From: Phycisphaerales bacterium UBA6054 | GTDB taxonomy: Bacteria; Planctomycetota; Phycisphaerae; Phycisphaerales; UBA1924 | Assembly: GCA_002429045.1 (NCBI GenBank) | Contig: DIYM01000085.1 | Span: forward strand, 1 to 64,000 | Direction of reading: 5' to 3' | Length of the DNA stretch: 64,000 nucleotides | Part shown: positions 17,301 to 26,201 of the stretch, piece after piece | Layout: the number at the start of each line of letters is the position of its first letter | How positions within the stretch are numbered: position 1 is the first letter of the stretch | Made by a program: the position numbers and the translations under genes | Notes under the pieces: generated by a model | Database searches by the model: none | The model's input: only the letters and a program-made list of their open reading frames with translations | Told to the model about the DNA's origin: nothing

Positions 17301-17754
17301 CGCGATCCTGCACGAGTGGTCCGTGGCCGATCCCTACATGCCCGTCCAGAACCTCGATGTACTCACCATTCTCGGGTTCGTGATCCTTGCTGGTGTCGTG
17401 GTAAACAACGCCATCCTGATCGTGCATCAGGCACTGAACTTCATGTCCGCAAGCGGCCTAGCTCCCAGTGACGCCATCCGGCGTGCCGTCGAGAGCCGCG
17501 TCCGCCCGATCCTCATGAGCACGCTGACATCCGTCGGCGGCATGCTGCCGCTTGTGCTCATGCCCGGCTCGGGCAGCGAACTCTACCGTGGCCTCGGGGC
17601 CGTGGTCGTCGGCGGGCTGCTTGTATCCACCATCTTCACGCTTCTGCTCGTGCCGGTCGTGCTCAGCGCGCTGTTCGCGTTGCAGCGGGGTGCGTTGCAC
17701 ACACAGGCCGAACCGGCTCGGCCGCGGTCGGCCGGGCTGAAGGAATCGTCATGA
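14353..17754 (+). CDS. RND-family multidrug efflux pump (AcrB/MexB-like inner-membrane transporter)
   Basis: 1133 residues, the normal size for an HAE1-type pump. TM1 is at about 12-30. The large porter loop follows, then a TM bundle with the proton-relay motif GMVVDNAIVVIEN (Asp415). A second hydrophobic segment and loop lead to the last bundle (ILGFVILAGVVVNNAILIVHQ). A cytoplasmic linker of about 60 residues between the two halves is Arg/Lys-rich. GGGAG lies just before ATG 14353, 36 bases after the adaptor gene. Together they form a tetR-controlled export system for a hydrophobic or electrophilic compound; substrate unknown. Confidence 0.93.
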   Translation: MDRLIELAVRQPITVTVGVILAVMAGLLSSSRVAVQMTPSVDSTVVSVSTSWENASAAEIESDIIEEQEARLGDITGLVSMTSVSQAGSGRVRLEFRNGTNIDEAMASVDQKLGEVPRYPPGVDEPEVVAVDPESVDYIAWIGLSSTDPEFDATTLYDFMERRLRPRLERIQGVSEVGVRGAREAEVQVLVEPARLAQRGITYADLVEALQLSNQNFSGGLLPDGKNDVRVRSVGRFHDPETVGDLVIRRDEAGPIYLRDVAEIEMGFKEKNEWVRARGVQMPFFNFQLQQGANLLDTMEAIKAEVDALNAPGGLLEQHARSIGIDGTFELVQTYDSSTYVEEAIALVRSNIFVGGGLAIVTLLLFLRSLRTIGIISIAIPISVIASLTVLVLLGRSINIISLAGMAFATGMVVDNAIVVIENIFRHLEMGKPRKQAALEATKEVAGAVIASTATTLVVFFPILLIQDSAGQLFRDIALAIMAAVGISLVVSVTVIPSASAQILKQRVATAKEPVGFLPQDTRVKRGRLGRVLTAIRSVPSIISAVPSLIGAAIQRLTSRWLTRLAVIAVFTASTVAGIAALLPPLDYLPAGNRNIIFGVLVPPPGYNLDQLSTLGDRLEDEIRPAWEVTADKFRLEDDLRGGPSPEEDGRTTITTRDGREVLPPELEHYFLVAWDGLVFHAAIAQDNKRIADALGLFDQSVAGANAPDVFSFSFQMPLFRTGGQTGSAIKIDLKGDDLDAVNKSAGELLVALFGEFGPGTVQPDPPNFSLPTPELRVTPDDERLRDLDMSRSDVGLAVAANGDGLVLPRQFQVGSELKDLKIISPDSFRDDPIQAMLNAPIATPGGSVIDLESVAAVERIRESDRIRHVDRQRAVTLQFTPPTGTPLQEAIDRVDAIIADLRTDGRVAEGIEVQKAGSAGKLNDIKNALLGDGTIAGTLSSSLFLAFFVVYLVMVVLFQSWTYPFVIMVSVPLATLGGFIGLAILHEWSVADPYMPVQNLDVLTILGFVILAGVVVNNAILIVHQALNFMSASGLAPSDAIRRAVESRVRPILMSTLTSVGGMLPLVLMPGSGSELYRGLGAVVVGGLLVSTIFTLLLVPVVLSALFALQRGALHTQAEPARPRSAGLKESS

Positions 17755-18006
17755 AAACTCGTGCGCTCGGATCGGGCGACATGGCCCGGACGCCCGGCGG
17801 CGCACTCGCCCACGCGGCGCACGAGGTCATGATCAACCCGCGAGACAACGCAAGGGCCCAAGCGACCGCGGGCGGCCTTCCGGGCCGAAGCAGGTCGAGT
17901 CAGGGAAGAACCGATTTCATAGAGACAGGCCGAGCCGCCGGTCTCGCCGACGATCCGGCGAAAGCGCGCCTTATCAGGGACGTCTCGCCGGATACATCAA
18001 TCGAAA
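17755..18006. other. left junction of the tRNA-Ser island
   Basis: An open frame starts at 17751 with an ATGA overlap to the pump gene and runs through the att-like copy to 18239. Its composition is unlike a protein and it translates the repeat, so I do not call it. The island's distal boundary probably lies between 17.8 and 18.0 kb. Confidence 0.4.
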
Positions 18007-18171
18007 GCGGAGAGGGGGGGATTCGACGCGAGTTAGTATCGCCCCACTGCTCACGGCCGCAAAAGAGCGTTTCTGATCTCTGGGGCCAGACTCGGATTCC
18101 GGTTCTTTGCCGATCTCTGCCTGTGTTTGCCGTTCTTGAGGCACAGATCTGGAACTCAATTTGGAACTCAC
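17974..18171 (-). pseudogene. possible integrase C-terminal remnant reading into att-like copy A
   Basis: A 65-codon minus-strand frame begins MSSKLSSRS and reads ESPPL across the att-like copy. The equivalent frame at copy C (32642-32845) has about 60 % identical residues over 55 positions without a gap, so the repeated unit extends about 170 bases beyond the tRNA-like core. Tyrosine recombinases that use tRNA genes often sit beside their att site with the 3' end pointing into it, which is the geometry here. No catalytic part remains. It could instead be a non-coding repeat. Confidence 0.35.
18008..18026. repeat. att-like copy A of the tRNA-Ser(CGA) 3' end
   Basis: CGGAGAGGGGGGGATTCGA is identical to 45078-45096, the 3' end and T-arm of tRNA-Ser(CGA), and in the same orientation. 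The bases beyond it (CGCGAGTTAG) match copy C instead of the tRNA. It marks the distal end of block 1. Confidence 0.7.
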
Positions 18172-18244
18172 ACCAGGGTACGGCTGAATCCAAGCGCGAC
18201 TATGTAGTCTGTTTCGTCACATTCATATGTAGCGGGTGAATCAG

Positions 18245-18260
18245 GTTCTGGGGGCAGGTT
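18245..18260. repeat. trace of an IS end (first copy)
   Basis: GTTCTGGGGGCAGGTT shares 14 bases with 26186-26201, where it lies just outside a truncated transposase. Both copies sit about 240-340 bases after an att-like copy and before an ECF sigma gene. Between this trace and the sigma gene at 18710 I see no other feature; the long open frame from 18410 has no family similarity before about 18700. Confidence 0.45.
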
Positions 18261-18709
18261 GAGATGCCCTCAGTTGATCAGAACGGCCCATGAGTCAGTT
18301 CACTTGACGACCGTATAGGTCTGCTGAGTGATGTAAAACGCAGTCAATCATCTCTACAGGCTTAGCCAGAAACCGCGCATCGTGAAGCCTGGCAATTCTC
18401 TACCACTCCTTGTTGTGCCCGGCGTTCATGGCAATCGACCAAGCTCAGAGGCGATCCAAGCAGCCTGCTCACAATCAACCCGCCCGGCGGATCCGATTTG
18501 GCCGTGCAGTACATCTGCCAATGGAGCTCCAACCACTTCTTACAGATTGGATAGTACTCAAGTCGAACGGTCGCCCCCCACAGCGACGATCGAATTCGAT
18601 ACGATGCAAGCCTACTTTCGCTCTCTTGAACAGGCACCAAGGAAGATGTTCCGCGTACCGAGTCAATCCACTTGTGGGCTCCGGGGACTCTAGTGATTAT
18701 GATGGTGTC

Positions 18710-19267
18710 GTGTCCGATCTTCCTGATGAGCCCGAGCAGTTCAAGGCGTTGTACAACTCACTCCGGAGGATCGCATCCGAGCGCATGCGGTCAGAGCGCG
18801 GGGGACACACCCTGGATGCGACCGGGGTGGTGCATGAGGCGTACCTGCGGCTAGCCGGCAGCGACCTTTTCTCGTGCCAAGATCCCAACCACTTCATGTC
18901 GCTCGCAGCGCGCACCATCCGGCGGGTGTTGGTTGATCACGCCCGAGCACGTAATCGCCTGAAACGCGGCGGCGACGCGACGCCCGTCACGCTGCACTCG
19001 GGTGTGCCGGGCGAAGAAACGCAAGCATTCGACGTACTGGCGCTGAACGATGCGCTCGCCAAACTTGCCGACGAGAGTGAATCTCTAGTGCAGGTCGTTG
19101 AGCTGCGGTTCTTCGGCGGTCTGACTATAGAGCAAACCTCCGCCGTACTCGGGATCGGCGCGACGAAGGTGAACCGGTTGTGGCGAGCGGCCCGAGCGTG
19201 GCTCCGAGAAGAGATGCTGGACTCCGGGCGAGAACCGGACAGCGGATTGCGAAGCGGCGATGGCTGA
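18710..19267 (+). CDS. ECF sigma factor, HAP-type (block 1)
   Basis: 185 residues from GTG 18710. Region 2 (RRIASERMRSERGGHTLDAT, then VVHEAYLRL and RRVLVDHARARNRLKRGG) and region 4 (VVELRFFGGLTIEQTSAVLG) match planctomycete HAP-type ECF sigma factors. The N-terminus is about 20 residues shorter than in the paralogue at 26419-27024. The frame is open back to 18410 but that part has no homology, so the start is uncertain and may mark a truncated N-terminus. The kinase gene overlaps its end by 8 bases, which suggests a coupled signalling pair. Confidence 0.82.
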   Translation: MSDLPDEPEQFKALYNSLRRIASERMRSERGGHTLDATGVVHEAYLRLAGSDLFSCQDPNHFMSLAARTIRRVLVDHARARNRLKRGGDATPVTLHSGVPGEETQAFDVLALNDALAKLADESESLVQVVELRFFGGLTIEQTSAVLGIGATKVNRLWRAARAWLREEMLDSGREPDSGLRSGDG

Positions 19268-22019
19268 TCGGGCACTCGCTATCTTGCTAAGCGTTCTCGA
19301 TCTGCCGGAGCCCGAACAGGCTGATGCGATCGATCGGGAGTGCGGTGACGACGCCGAACTGCGGGAGCGGGTTCTGCGGCTGCTTAGCACGGACGGTGAA
19401 GAAGACGGGTTTCTTAATCCGGACGCATTGCGGTCCACGGCGCTTGGCGGGATCGACTTCGCCGAAGAGATGCCGGATCGCATCGGACCGTATGCTTTGA
19501 AGGAACGATTGGGCGAAGGCGGGTTCGGCATAGTGTACCGCGCCGAGCAGCACGAGCCTATCCAACGGACCGTGGCGATCAAGGTGGTCAAGCCGGGCAT
19601 GGACTCCCGCTCGGTGCTGCGCCGGTTCGAGCTGGAGCGGCGCTCGCTGAGCAGGATGGACCATCCTAACGTCTCGCGCGTGCTCGACGGCGGCATGATC
19701 GGCGACGCCCGGTCGTCCGCACGCCCGTACTTCGTGATGGAGCTGGTCGACGGTCCGACGATCACCGAGTATGCGGCGGATCAGCAACTCAGTATCGGGG
19801 AACGTGTCGGGCTGGTCGCGCAGATCTGCGACGCCGTGCAGCACGCGCACAGCAAGGGCGTGATCCACCGGGATCTGAAGCCGGCCAACATCCTCGTCAC
19901 CACCGTCGACGGCAAGCCGGTCTGTAAGGTCATCGACTTCGGTGTCGCTAAAGCCCTCGAAGAAACGGCCGGCGCTCAGGCGCAGGCCACCAGCCCCGGC
20001 GCGATGGTCGGCACGCCCCAGTACATGAGCCCCGAGCAGATGCGCGGTTCGTCGGACATCGACACCCGCACCGACGTCTACGCGATCGGGGTACTGCTGT
20101 ACGAGCTGATCGTCGGCGCCCCGCCCTTCGACAGCAAGGCATGGAAGGGGCTCGGCGTGGGCGAGATGATCCGGCACATCGAGTCCACCGAGCCCGAGGC
20201 GCCCAGCTCGCGCCTCGCCACGCTCGCCCGGGCACACACGGGCGCGGAGAGCACGGCTCGCCCGCGTGGCCCCGACTCACGCGTCCCCAAGGATCTCGAT
20301 TGGATCGTACTCCGCGCGATGGCCAAAGAACCCGGCCGCAGGTACCCCACCGCGGTCTCGCTGGGCGACGACCTCGCGCGGTTCCTGCGGTTGGAGCCGG
20401 TCGAGGCGGGCCCGCCCGCGGTGAGCTACAAGGTTGCCAAGTTCGTCAGGCGGCACCGCGCGGGCGTGATCGCCGCGGGCGTCGCAGGCCTGGCTCTCAT
20501 CGCCGGCGGTGCCGCGAGTGTGGTGTTCGGGATCTCCGCCGAACAGGCTCGGCGACTGGAACAGACCCAGCGTGAGGAAGCCGACCGCGCCCGCATTGCC
20601 GAGCGAGAGCAGCGCAAGGCCGCCAACCGGGCGCTGGGACGCGTCGAGGACATCAATGAGTTCCTGCTGCGGGATCTATTCCTGGCCGTCGCAGCGGCCG
20701 AACTCGGGCCCGACGCTAAGCTCGCCGATCTGATCGATCGCGCCGCGCCGACGATCCCCGTGCGGTTCGCCGACGACCCGGACATGCAGTTCCGGGCCCA
20801 CTACCTGCTCGGATCGATGTACAACCAGCTGCACCAGACCGAGAAGGCGATCCACCACTTCTCGCAGAGCATCCTTGTCATCGACGACTTGGTGGACACA
20901 CCCGCCAGCGAAATCTGGCAGGCATACAAGGGCCGGGGCAACACCTACCTCAACAACGGGCAGCTCGAGGCCGCCGAGCAGGACCTCCGGCTCGCGCTTC
21001 AGTACATCGACTCGATGGAGCAGATCGATCTGCGCGAACGGCGCTCCGTGCTCGCCACCACCGCGACGATCTACCAGGCGCAGGAGCGGTACGAAGAGGC
21101 CGAGCCGCTGCTTGCGTGGTGCATCGACACGGCCCTGCACAAGGAATCTCCACGCGACAACTACGCCATCGGTGTGATGCTCTCTGTCCGCGGAGCCATG
21201 CTGGACAACCTCGGGCGCTACGAAGAGAGCCTCGCCAGCGCAGAGCAGATGATCGCTTTCGGTGAAACGCTCGAAGGAAACCTCCGAGCGACCACCGTTC
21301 TCACCGGCGAGATGCGCCGTATGAGTGCCCTCACACAACTAAACAGAGCGGACGAGGTCGCCGATGCTGCGATCGATCAGATCGAGCTCATGGAACGGTA
21401 CTTCGGCCGAAACTCCCCAAACTATGCCCTCTCGAAATTCAACGCGGGCCAGGTCCTCGACCGCGCTGGACGAATCCAGGAATCCGAGCGCTACATGCTC
21501 GAGGGGATCGACGACATCAAGCGAATCTTCGGGCCGCACCATTACGAGGTCGAGCGATACACCAACCACCTCGCCACCTACTACTCCAACTGGGGCCGCA
21601 GGGATGAGCACATGGAGACACGGGCACGCGGGCTGCTGCTGCGTGTCTACGTCGCCGGACCCGGCGAAGCCGAGAGCGTCATCGAAGCGGTGCGACTCGG
21701 CATAGAGCTGCTCGACGATCCGTTAGACTGGGTAGCGTACGCGGCGGACGAACGCCGATCGGTACCCCCGGGGCACAACAAACGTGGGAGGTACCTGGCC
21801 AACCTCGCGATTGCTGCATTCGAACTGGGCCTCGACCTGCCGGTCGAGGAGATGCTTACAGACGCGTTCGACGCCATCCCCGCCGCAGAACGCCCCGACG
21901 AGGTCCGCCGAATCCTCGAGGGCGTCACGCCTGTGTTCTTCGAATCCCAGGGACGCCCCGAGGACGCGGACCAATGGCGAGCCCGGCTCGCCCCATCGCC
22001 TCAGCCCGACGGCGAGTAG
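19260..22019 (+). CDS. transmembrane Ser/Thr protein kinase with TPR-like extracytoplasmic region (block 1)
   Basis: 919 residues. A Hanks-type kinase domain covers about residues 78-385: glycine loop GEGGFGIVYRA (about 84), VAIKVVK, HRDLKPANIL (about 202), DFGVAK (about 226), GTPQYMSPEQ. All key catalytic residues are present. A single membrane segment follows at about 400-424 (AGVIAAGVAGLALIAGGAAS). The remaining 490 residues are helical, starting with a charged coiled coil (EQARRLEQTQREEADRARIA) and continuing as TPR-like repeats. The ATG overlaps the sigma gene. Such pairs are common in planctomycetes, where the kinase is thought to control the sigma factor. The next gene, an exported dockerin protein, is a candidate target. 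Confidence 0.92.
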   Translation: MADRALAILLSVLDLPEPEQADAIDRECGDDAELRERVLRLLSTDGEEDGFLNPDALRSTALGGIDFAEEMPDRIGPYALKERLGEGGFGIVYRAEQHEPIQRTVAIKVVKPGMDSRSVLRRFELERRSLSRMDHPNVSRVLDGGMIGDARSSARPYFVMELVDGPTITEYAADQQLSIGERVGLVAQICDAVQHAHSKGVIHRDLKPANILVTTVDGKPVCKVIDFGVAKALEETAGAQAQATSPGAMVGTPQYMSPEQMRGSSDIDTRTDVYAIGVLLYELIVGAPPFDSKAWKGLGVGEMIRHIESTEPEAPSSRLATLARAHTGAESTARPRGPDSRVPKDLDWIVLRAMAKEPGRRYPTAVSLGDDLARFLRLEPVEAGPPAVSYKVAKFVRRHRAGVIAAGVAGLALIAGGAASVVFGISAEQARRLEQTQREEADRARIAEREQRKAANRALGRVEDINEFLLRDLFLAVAAAELGPDAKLADLIDRAAPTIPVRFADDPDMQFRAHYLLGSMYNQLHQTEKAIHHFSQSILVIDDLVDTPASEIWQAYKGRGNTYLNNGQLEAAEQDLRLALQYIDSMEQIDLRERRSVLATTATIYQAQERYEEAEPLLAWCIDTALHKESPRDNYAIGVMLSVRGAMLDNLGRYEESLASAEQMIAFGETLEGNLRATTVLTGEMRRMSALTQLNRADEVADAAIDQIELMERYFGRNSPNYALSKFNAGQVLDRAGRIQESERYMLEGIDDIKRIFGPHHYEVERYTNHLATYYSNWGRRDEHMETRARGLLLRVYVAGPGEAESVIEAVRLGIELLDDPLDWVAYAADERRSVPPGHNKRGRYLANLAIAAFELGLDLPVEEMLTDAFDAIPAAERPDEVRRILEGVTPVFFESQGRPEDADQWRARLAPSPQPDGE

Positions 22020-22149
22020 CCGCCACACCCTTCCTAAATCCGAACAAATTTTTGTCCGCGCCGGTGACCAGGCGCCCGCCGTTCTGTCGCAACCGCTATC
22101 GGAGGGCCCTGCGTCGGGGTCACAACCCATCAGTCGAAAGGGACGGACC

Positions 22150-25100
22150 ATGCGTGGGCACAAGAACAACTCTCGGTCGATCGGCAACCTCGGACGGATG
22201 ACCGCCGTGTCGATCTCACTCATCACGGCGTGCGGTCAGGCCGCAGCAGCCGACATCGACTTGGGCATCGATAACGACGCCGAGTACGCACGTCTGATCG
22301 ACGCCATGCGCGCCGCCGAATACCTTCGGACCGATGTCATCCTCGCCGCGAACGGCAAGCCCAGGATCTACGCGAGCCTCGCGGGGCTGATGGCTTTCGC
22401 CGAGATCAACCCCAACGCGACCGATACCGACCTCGGGTTGTTCCTCCAGCACTTCGACCAGGGGCTGCGGGCCGCGGACCCGAACGATCCGGACCTGAAT
22501 CGCGCGGAGACATTTCACGCAGCAATCCGATTCACACGCGTCGACGACGCCCCGTTCCCCGGTCTGGACACCACCGTGGGCAAGCGGGCCTCCGAACTGA
22601 TCGACTCCTTTGTTCCTGATCCCGATGGGTTCGAGTCCATCCAGCGCCGCATGGTGCGCTACGAATCAGCGCTCGCGACCGGACTGAACCACAATCCTGA
22701 CATCTTTGAGCTGCTCGTCGCCGGCTTCTTCGGGCAGGACACCGCAGGCATCGACCGCCCAGGACTACCCGCAATACTCAACGCATACTTCACGGCGGAG
22801 GGGTTCGGCCCAGCCCTCGGTTCGGTTCGTGCCGACCTGCCTGAGATCGACGCTGGGCTCGCGGCCCTCCCCGCCGACTATGCCGCGTACCAGGCTGCGA
22901 TCGAACTCGGGGCCGCCAACGATGCGTTCCGTCTCCGGGTCGAGGGCGAGCTGGGTGTGCTCCGCGACCGCCTAACCACGATCATCGGCGAGGTTAACGC
23001 GGCCCCCCTCAACGACGCCATCATGTCCGAGACGCTGGACCTGGCCGACACCGAAGTGCAGGACCGGATCGACGCGCTGCTCGAGAGCCTACGCGAAACG
23101 GCCGAATCGCGCGCACTGACATCAGCCGCCTCCTTCATGATGCTGCAGAGCCAGTTCGACGAGATAGAGGGCTACGGCCAGTACTCGCTCGACTTCAGCT
23201 CCATCCAGCTCCAGACCAACGACACATTCACCTACCTCCAGGAGAGCACCAGCCTCGTCAGCAATCTGACTCAGGTATATTTGCAGTACGGCGAAGATCC
23301 CGCGGCGGCCGCCCAAGCCGCGTTCGGCGCGGTCGAGGATGTCCTCGATCTGTTCGGCATCGGGTTCGGCGGACCCAGCGTCGACGAGCAGATCTTCGAT
23401 CAGGTCGTCGAGCTCCGTCAGCAGGTCGAAGACATGCGCGTCGAGATGAACGAGCGCTTCGATCGCATCGATCAGCAGCTCGATATCATGTACGACACCA
23501 TCGTGCTCGGCTTCGACCAGATCGGTGATCAGATCGGCGACCTCCAAGGCGACGTTGACGCCATCATCCTGGACATCGCCACAGCGAACTCACAGCTCCG
23601 CAGAATCGAGGCCGCGCTCTACGGTGTTGCCCAGGACATCCTGCTCACCGACCTCACTAACGAGGCCAACGTCGTCCTCGACTACCGGGACGAGAACGGC
23701 ATCGACCTGCCATACTCTGGCGGCAGCCCCGACTTCATCACCGCGTCGGAGAGCTTCTTTACATACGCGACGGTCACCTCGCTCAGCGATTCCTTCGCCG
23801 GTTCGCGCACGAACCCGACGCTGAACGCCGGCAACGCCGACGAGTTCGTCGGCGCCGGTCCGGTCGCCTCCTATCTCAACGATCTAGCGGTTCTGCCCCA
23901 AGCGTTCGGGTTGCCCGCGCTGGTAAACAGCACCGTCCCAGGCGTCGAGCCCTGGACCCAGGCGGCCTCTGCATATGCACAGCTCGCCCGCGAGAACCCG
24001 TGGTACTTCAACTTCCGCTACCGAGCCCAGCTCGATGACTTCAACGCCGATCCTCAGAATGAGTCGATGCCTGAGCTGGACCGGATCATCCGATCGGGTG
24101 AGCAGATCGTCGCTCTGGTCGAGTCCATCCGTGAGACAGACACCGACGGCAACTCTGCCTTGTTTGATGCCCTCATCCAGAACTACCGCGATGCCGCCGA
24201 CACGCTCCAGGACGCGATTGACGCACGGATCGTCAACATCACCCCGGCCCAACTCCGCAACCCGAGCGGCTCGGTCGCGCTCGACTTCTTCGGCGATGAC
24301 ACCCAGGACATCGAAGCCGCCCTCGAACCCGCGACGGTCCTTGTCACTCGCAACAACGGCTCGACGTACACCATCGGATTCGAGCCGGGTGTTATCGACA
24401 AAGGCTACCGCATGTTCACACACCCCGGCGGCGCCGGGGTGGAAGCCATCCAGATCTGGGCCCTGCTCCAGGAAGCCGATCCGTCCTCCAATATCCGGCT
24501 CCGTGGTGAGATCGACCGATCGACCTCAGCGTTCGGCCAGGGCTTCGCGGATGTCTGGCTGGGCGGGCCCGGCCTGACCGACATCGCTCACCGCCGGTTC
24601 AACCGCTTCTCCGGGTTCTTCCGACTGAACCAGCTCTTCCCCTGGACGCCGCTACTGATCGACACCGAGGCCAAAGCCGAGATCGTATTCGTGAATGGCT
24701 GGGTCGGCAGCGGGCTCCAGTCCAGCTTCCCGATCCACAGGAACACCACGCCCGTCGGCAGCTCTTGGCAAACCAACACGGGGCGCGCAGACGTCACCAG
24801 CGAGTTCACCTTCAACGATAAGAGCTTTGTCCGCACGCGCACGCAGCAGTCGTTCTACGACTATCGCAGCGGCCTGATCTACCCCACCATCCTCGCTGAT
24901 CTGCTCGATCCGATGAGCAACATCGCGATCGCCGCACAAGGCCTCAACAACGCAGAGGCACTCATCGACGCCTATGTCTCGCTCGGCATGCCCGAAGAGC
25001 TCAACGACAGCGACATCCTGCGTTCGGCTCTGCGGGCAGCACCGGGCACCAGCGAGTTCGGCTTGCGGTCGCTCGACGCCTGGTTCGTTATCGAAGAAAT

Positions 25101-25791
25101 GCTCCAGGCTGATACCCCGTCGGGCTGGTCGGACCCCGGCTTCAACCCAACACAAGTCTCCGAGCTCCTCAAGAACCGAATCGCTGTCATCGAGAATGAG
25201 ATCGGGCTCGGCCTCCTGCGCCCGGCCACGACGCCCGGCTACGTCGGATGGATACTCGCAGAGCTCGAACACCTGCGCGACACCGCGTTCCGCCACACTG
25301 TCAACGATCTCTACGAGACCGCATCCGGATCCACGCTGTCGGTCGACGCTGGCGCTGGCTTGCTCGCCAATGATGTCGATCAAGATTTTCGAGTGATCGA
25401 GGCAGACCCGGACTTCGCGCCCGCGGCCGGCGGCGTGATCACCCAGCCGGAAGGAACGCTCTCTTTCGCACCCGATGGCTCATTCATGTTCGAGCCCACT
25501 CCAGGGTTTATCGGCGACGCAGTTTTCGTCTATCGCTCTCGCACCGATATCACCGACGTGGGCCAAATCGTGCTCAGCGAGCCCGCAACAGTGTTGATCC
25601 GTGTCCAGCAAGCACCCTGTCCGCCCGATCTGTCTGAGCCGTTCGGTATCTTGAACTTCTTTGATGTCGCCACCTACATCGGTCTCTACAACGCCGAAGA
25701 CCCGGCGGCCGATCTCGCAGTTCCGTTCGGATCGCTCAACTTCTTCGATGTATCCGCATTCATCAGTACGTACAACGCAGGCTGCCCCTAA
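22150..25791 (+). CDS. large exported protein with central coiled coil, cadherin-like domain and GC-type dockerin tail
   Basis: 1213 residues from ATG 22150 (AAGGGA upstream). Residues 1-38 are a signal peptide (ISLITACGQAAAADID). A long alpha-helical part includes a coiled coil at about 411-497 with heptad-like repeats (EDMRVEMNERFDRIDQQLDI). Further on, residues about 1056-1150 resemble a cadherin/Ig-like domain (LLANDVDQDF ... FEPTPGFIGDAVFVYR). The last 58 residues are two GC-type dockerin repeats. No enzyme signature is visible. It follows the kinase gene by 130 bases and is the last gene of block 1. I infer a surface or matrix protein under control of the upstream sigma/kinase pair. Function unknown. 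Confidence 0.82.
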   Translation: MRGHKNNSRSIGNLGRMTAVSISLITACGQAAAADIDLGIDNDAEYARLIDAMRAAEYLRTDVILAANGKPRIYASLAGLMAFAEINPNATDTDLGLFLQHFDQGLRAADPNDPDLNRAETFHAAIRFTRVDDAPFPGLDTTVGKRASELIDSFVPDPDGFESIQRRMVRYESALATGLNHNPDIFELLVAGFFGQDTAGIDRPGLPAILNAYFTAEGFGPALGSVRADLPEIDAGLAALPADYAAYQAAIELGAANDAFRLRVEGELGVLRDRLTTIIGEVNAAPLNDAIMSETLDLADTEVQDRIDALLESLRETAESRALTSAASFMMLQSQFDEIEGYGQYSLDFSSIQLQTNDTFTYLQESTSLVSNLTQVYLQYGEDPAAAAQAAFGAVEDVLDLFGIGFGGPSVDEQIFDQVVELRQQVEDMRVEMNERFDRIDQQLDIMYDTIVLGFDQIGDQIGDLQGDVDAIILDIATANSQLRRIEAALYGVAQDILLTDLTNEANVVLDYRDENGIDLPYSGGSPDFITASESFFTYATVTSLSDSFAGSRTNPTLNAGNADEFVGAGPVASYLNDLAVLPQAFGLPALVNSTVPGVEPWTQAASAYAQLARENPWYFNFRYRAQLDDFNADPQNESMPELDRIIRSGEQIVALVESIRETDTDGNSALFDALIQNYRDAADTLQDAIDARIVNITPAQLRNPSGSVALDFFGDDTQDIEAALEPATVLVTRNNGSTYTIGFEPGVIDKGYRMFTHPGGAGVEAIQIWALLQEADPSSNIRLRGEIDRSTSAFGQGFADVWLGGPGLTDIAHRRFNRFSGFFRLNQLFPWTPLLIDTEAKAEIVFVNGWVGSGLQSSFPIHRNTTPVGSSWQTNTGRADVTSEFTFNDKSFVRTRTQQSFYDYRSGLIYPTILADLLDPMSNIAIAAQGLNNAEALIDAYVSLGMPEELNDSDILRSALRAAPGTSEFGLRSLDAWFVIEEMLQADTPSGWSDPGFNPTQVSELLKNRIAVIENEIGLGLLRPATTPGYVGWILAELEHLRDTAFRHTVNDLYETASGSTLSVDAGAGLLANDVDQDFRVIEADPDFAPAAGGVITQPEGTLSFAPDGSFMFEPTPGFIGDAVFVYRSRTDITDVGQIVLSEPATVLIRVQQAPCPPDLSEPFGILNFFDVATYIGLYNAEDPAADLAVPFGSLNFFDVSAFISTYNAGCP

Positions 25792-25812
25792 GCCAAATCA
25801 CCGGTCAAAAGC

Positions 25813-25844
25813 AAAGGACCCCGAGCGTCGCTCGGGGTCCTTTT
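25813..25844. terminator. bidirectional terminator at the end of block 1
   Basis: AAAGGACCCCGAGC, loop GTC, GCTCGGGGTCCTTTT. A near-copy closes block 2 at 32644-32672, and each is followed within about 10 bases by an att-like copy. Confidence 0.85.
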
Positions 25845-25848
25845 CATA

Positions 25849-26124
25849 TCAAGCGGAGAGAGGGGGATTCTGCCAGACGGTAGTTCGTAACTGCAGTGGA
25901 AACAGCGACTTGCTGCACAACACCTTGCCATGCAATGGCTTGGGCATTCTCACTCGTTCGCATCGTTGACCAGCATTATTGAGCCGGATTCGCTTCGGAC
26001 CGAGTTGCTCGCGGAGGACTTGATTCTCGGCTTTCAGGTACTCGATCAGGAGCTGCTGGTGCTCGTTGAGCATCCCGGCCAGGATCACGCTAAGAAGTTG
26101 CCATGGGTGCCGAGTCGTTCGCAT
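25849..26124 (-). pseudogene. 5' fragment of a DDE transposase/integrase gene
   Basis: The minus-strand frame begins HPWQLLSVILAGMLNEHQ and continues EYLKAENQVLREQLGPKRIR, which is the N-terminus of an integrase-core transposase family common in planctomycetes. Similarity fades after about 55 residues, the catalytic core is missing, and the frame runs out into att-like copy B. The IS end motif TTCTGGGGGCAGGT at 26187-26200 lies upstream of it, as expected for the left end of the element. Confidence 0.6.
25854..25870. repeat. att-like copy B of the tRNA-Ser(CGA) 3' end (degenerate)
   Basis: CGGAGAGAGGGGGATTC differs from the tRNA 3' end by one base change and a shorter G run, and is preceded by AAG as in copies C and D. 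It begins ten bases after the block 1 terminator. Confidence 0.55.
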
Positions 26125-26185
26125 CCGGCAGGATACGGCTTGGGCAGCCGCAAACGGCCTCGGCTGAGTTTTTGGACCCTAGGAG

Positions 26186-26201
26186 ATTCTGGGGGCAGGT
26201 C
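26186..26201. repeat. trace of an IS end (second copy)
   Basis: ATTCTGGGGGCAGGTC lies about 60 bases upstream of the truncated transposase start and matches 18245-18260 over 14 bases. From here to the sigma gene at 26419 I see no further feature apart from GAGAGGG at 26410-26416, its probable ribosome binding site. Confidence 0.5.

Noticed and set aside
17751..18239. Open frame overlapping the end of the RND pump gene by ATGA, possibly a third operon gene
   Set aside because: It translates the att-like repeat and has a composition unlike real proteins; the segment is better explained as an island junction.
18410..18709. N-terminal extension of the block 1 sigma factor from ATG 18410
   Set aside because: No similarity to sigma factors before about 18700, and the sequence covers degenerate island DNA; GTG 18710 gives the family length.
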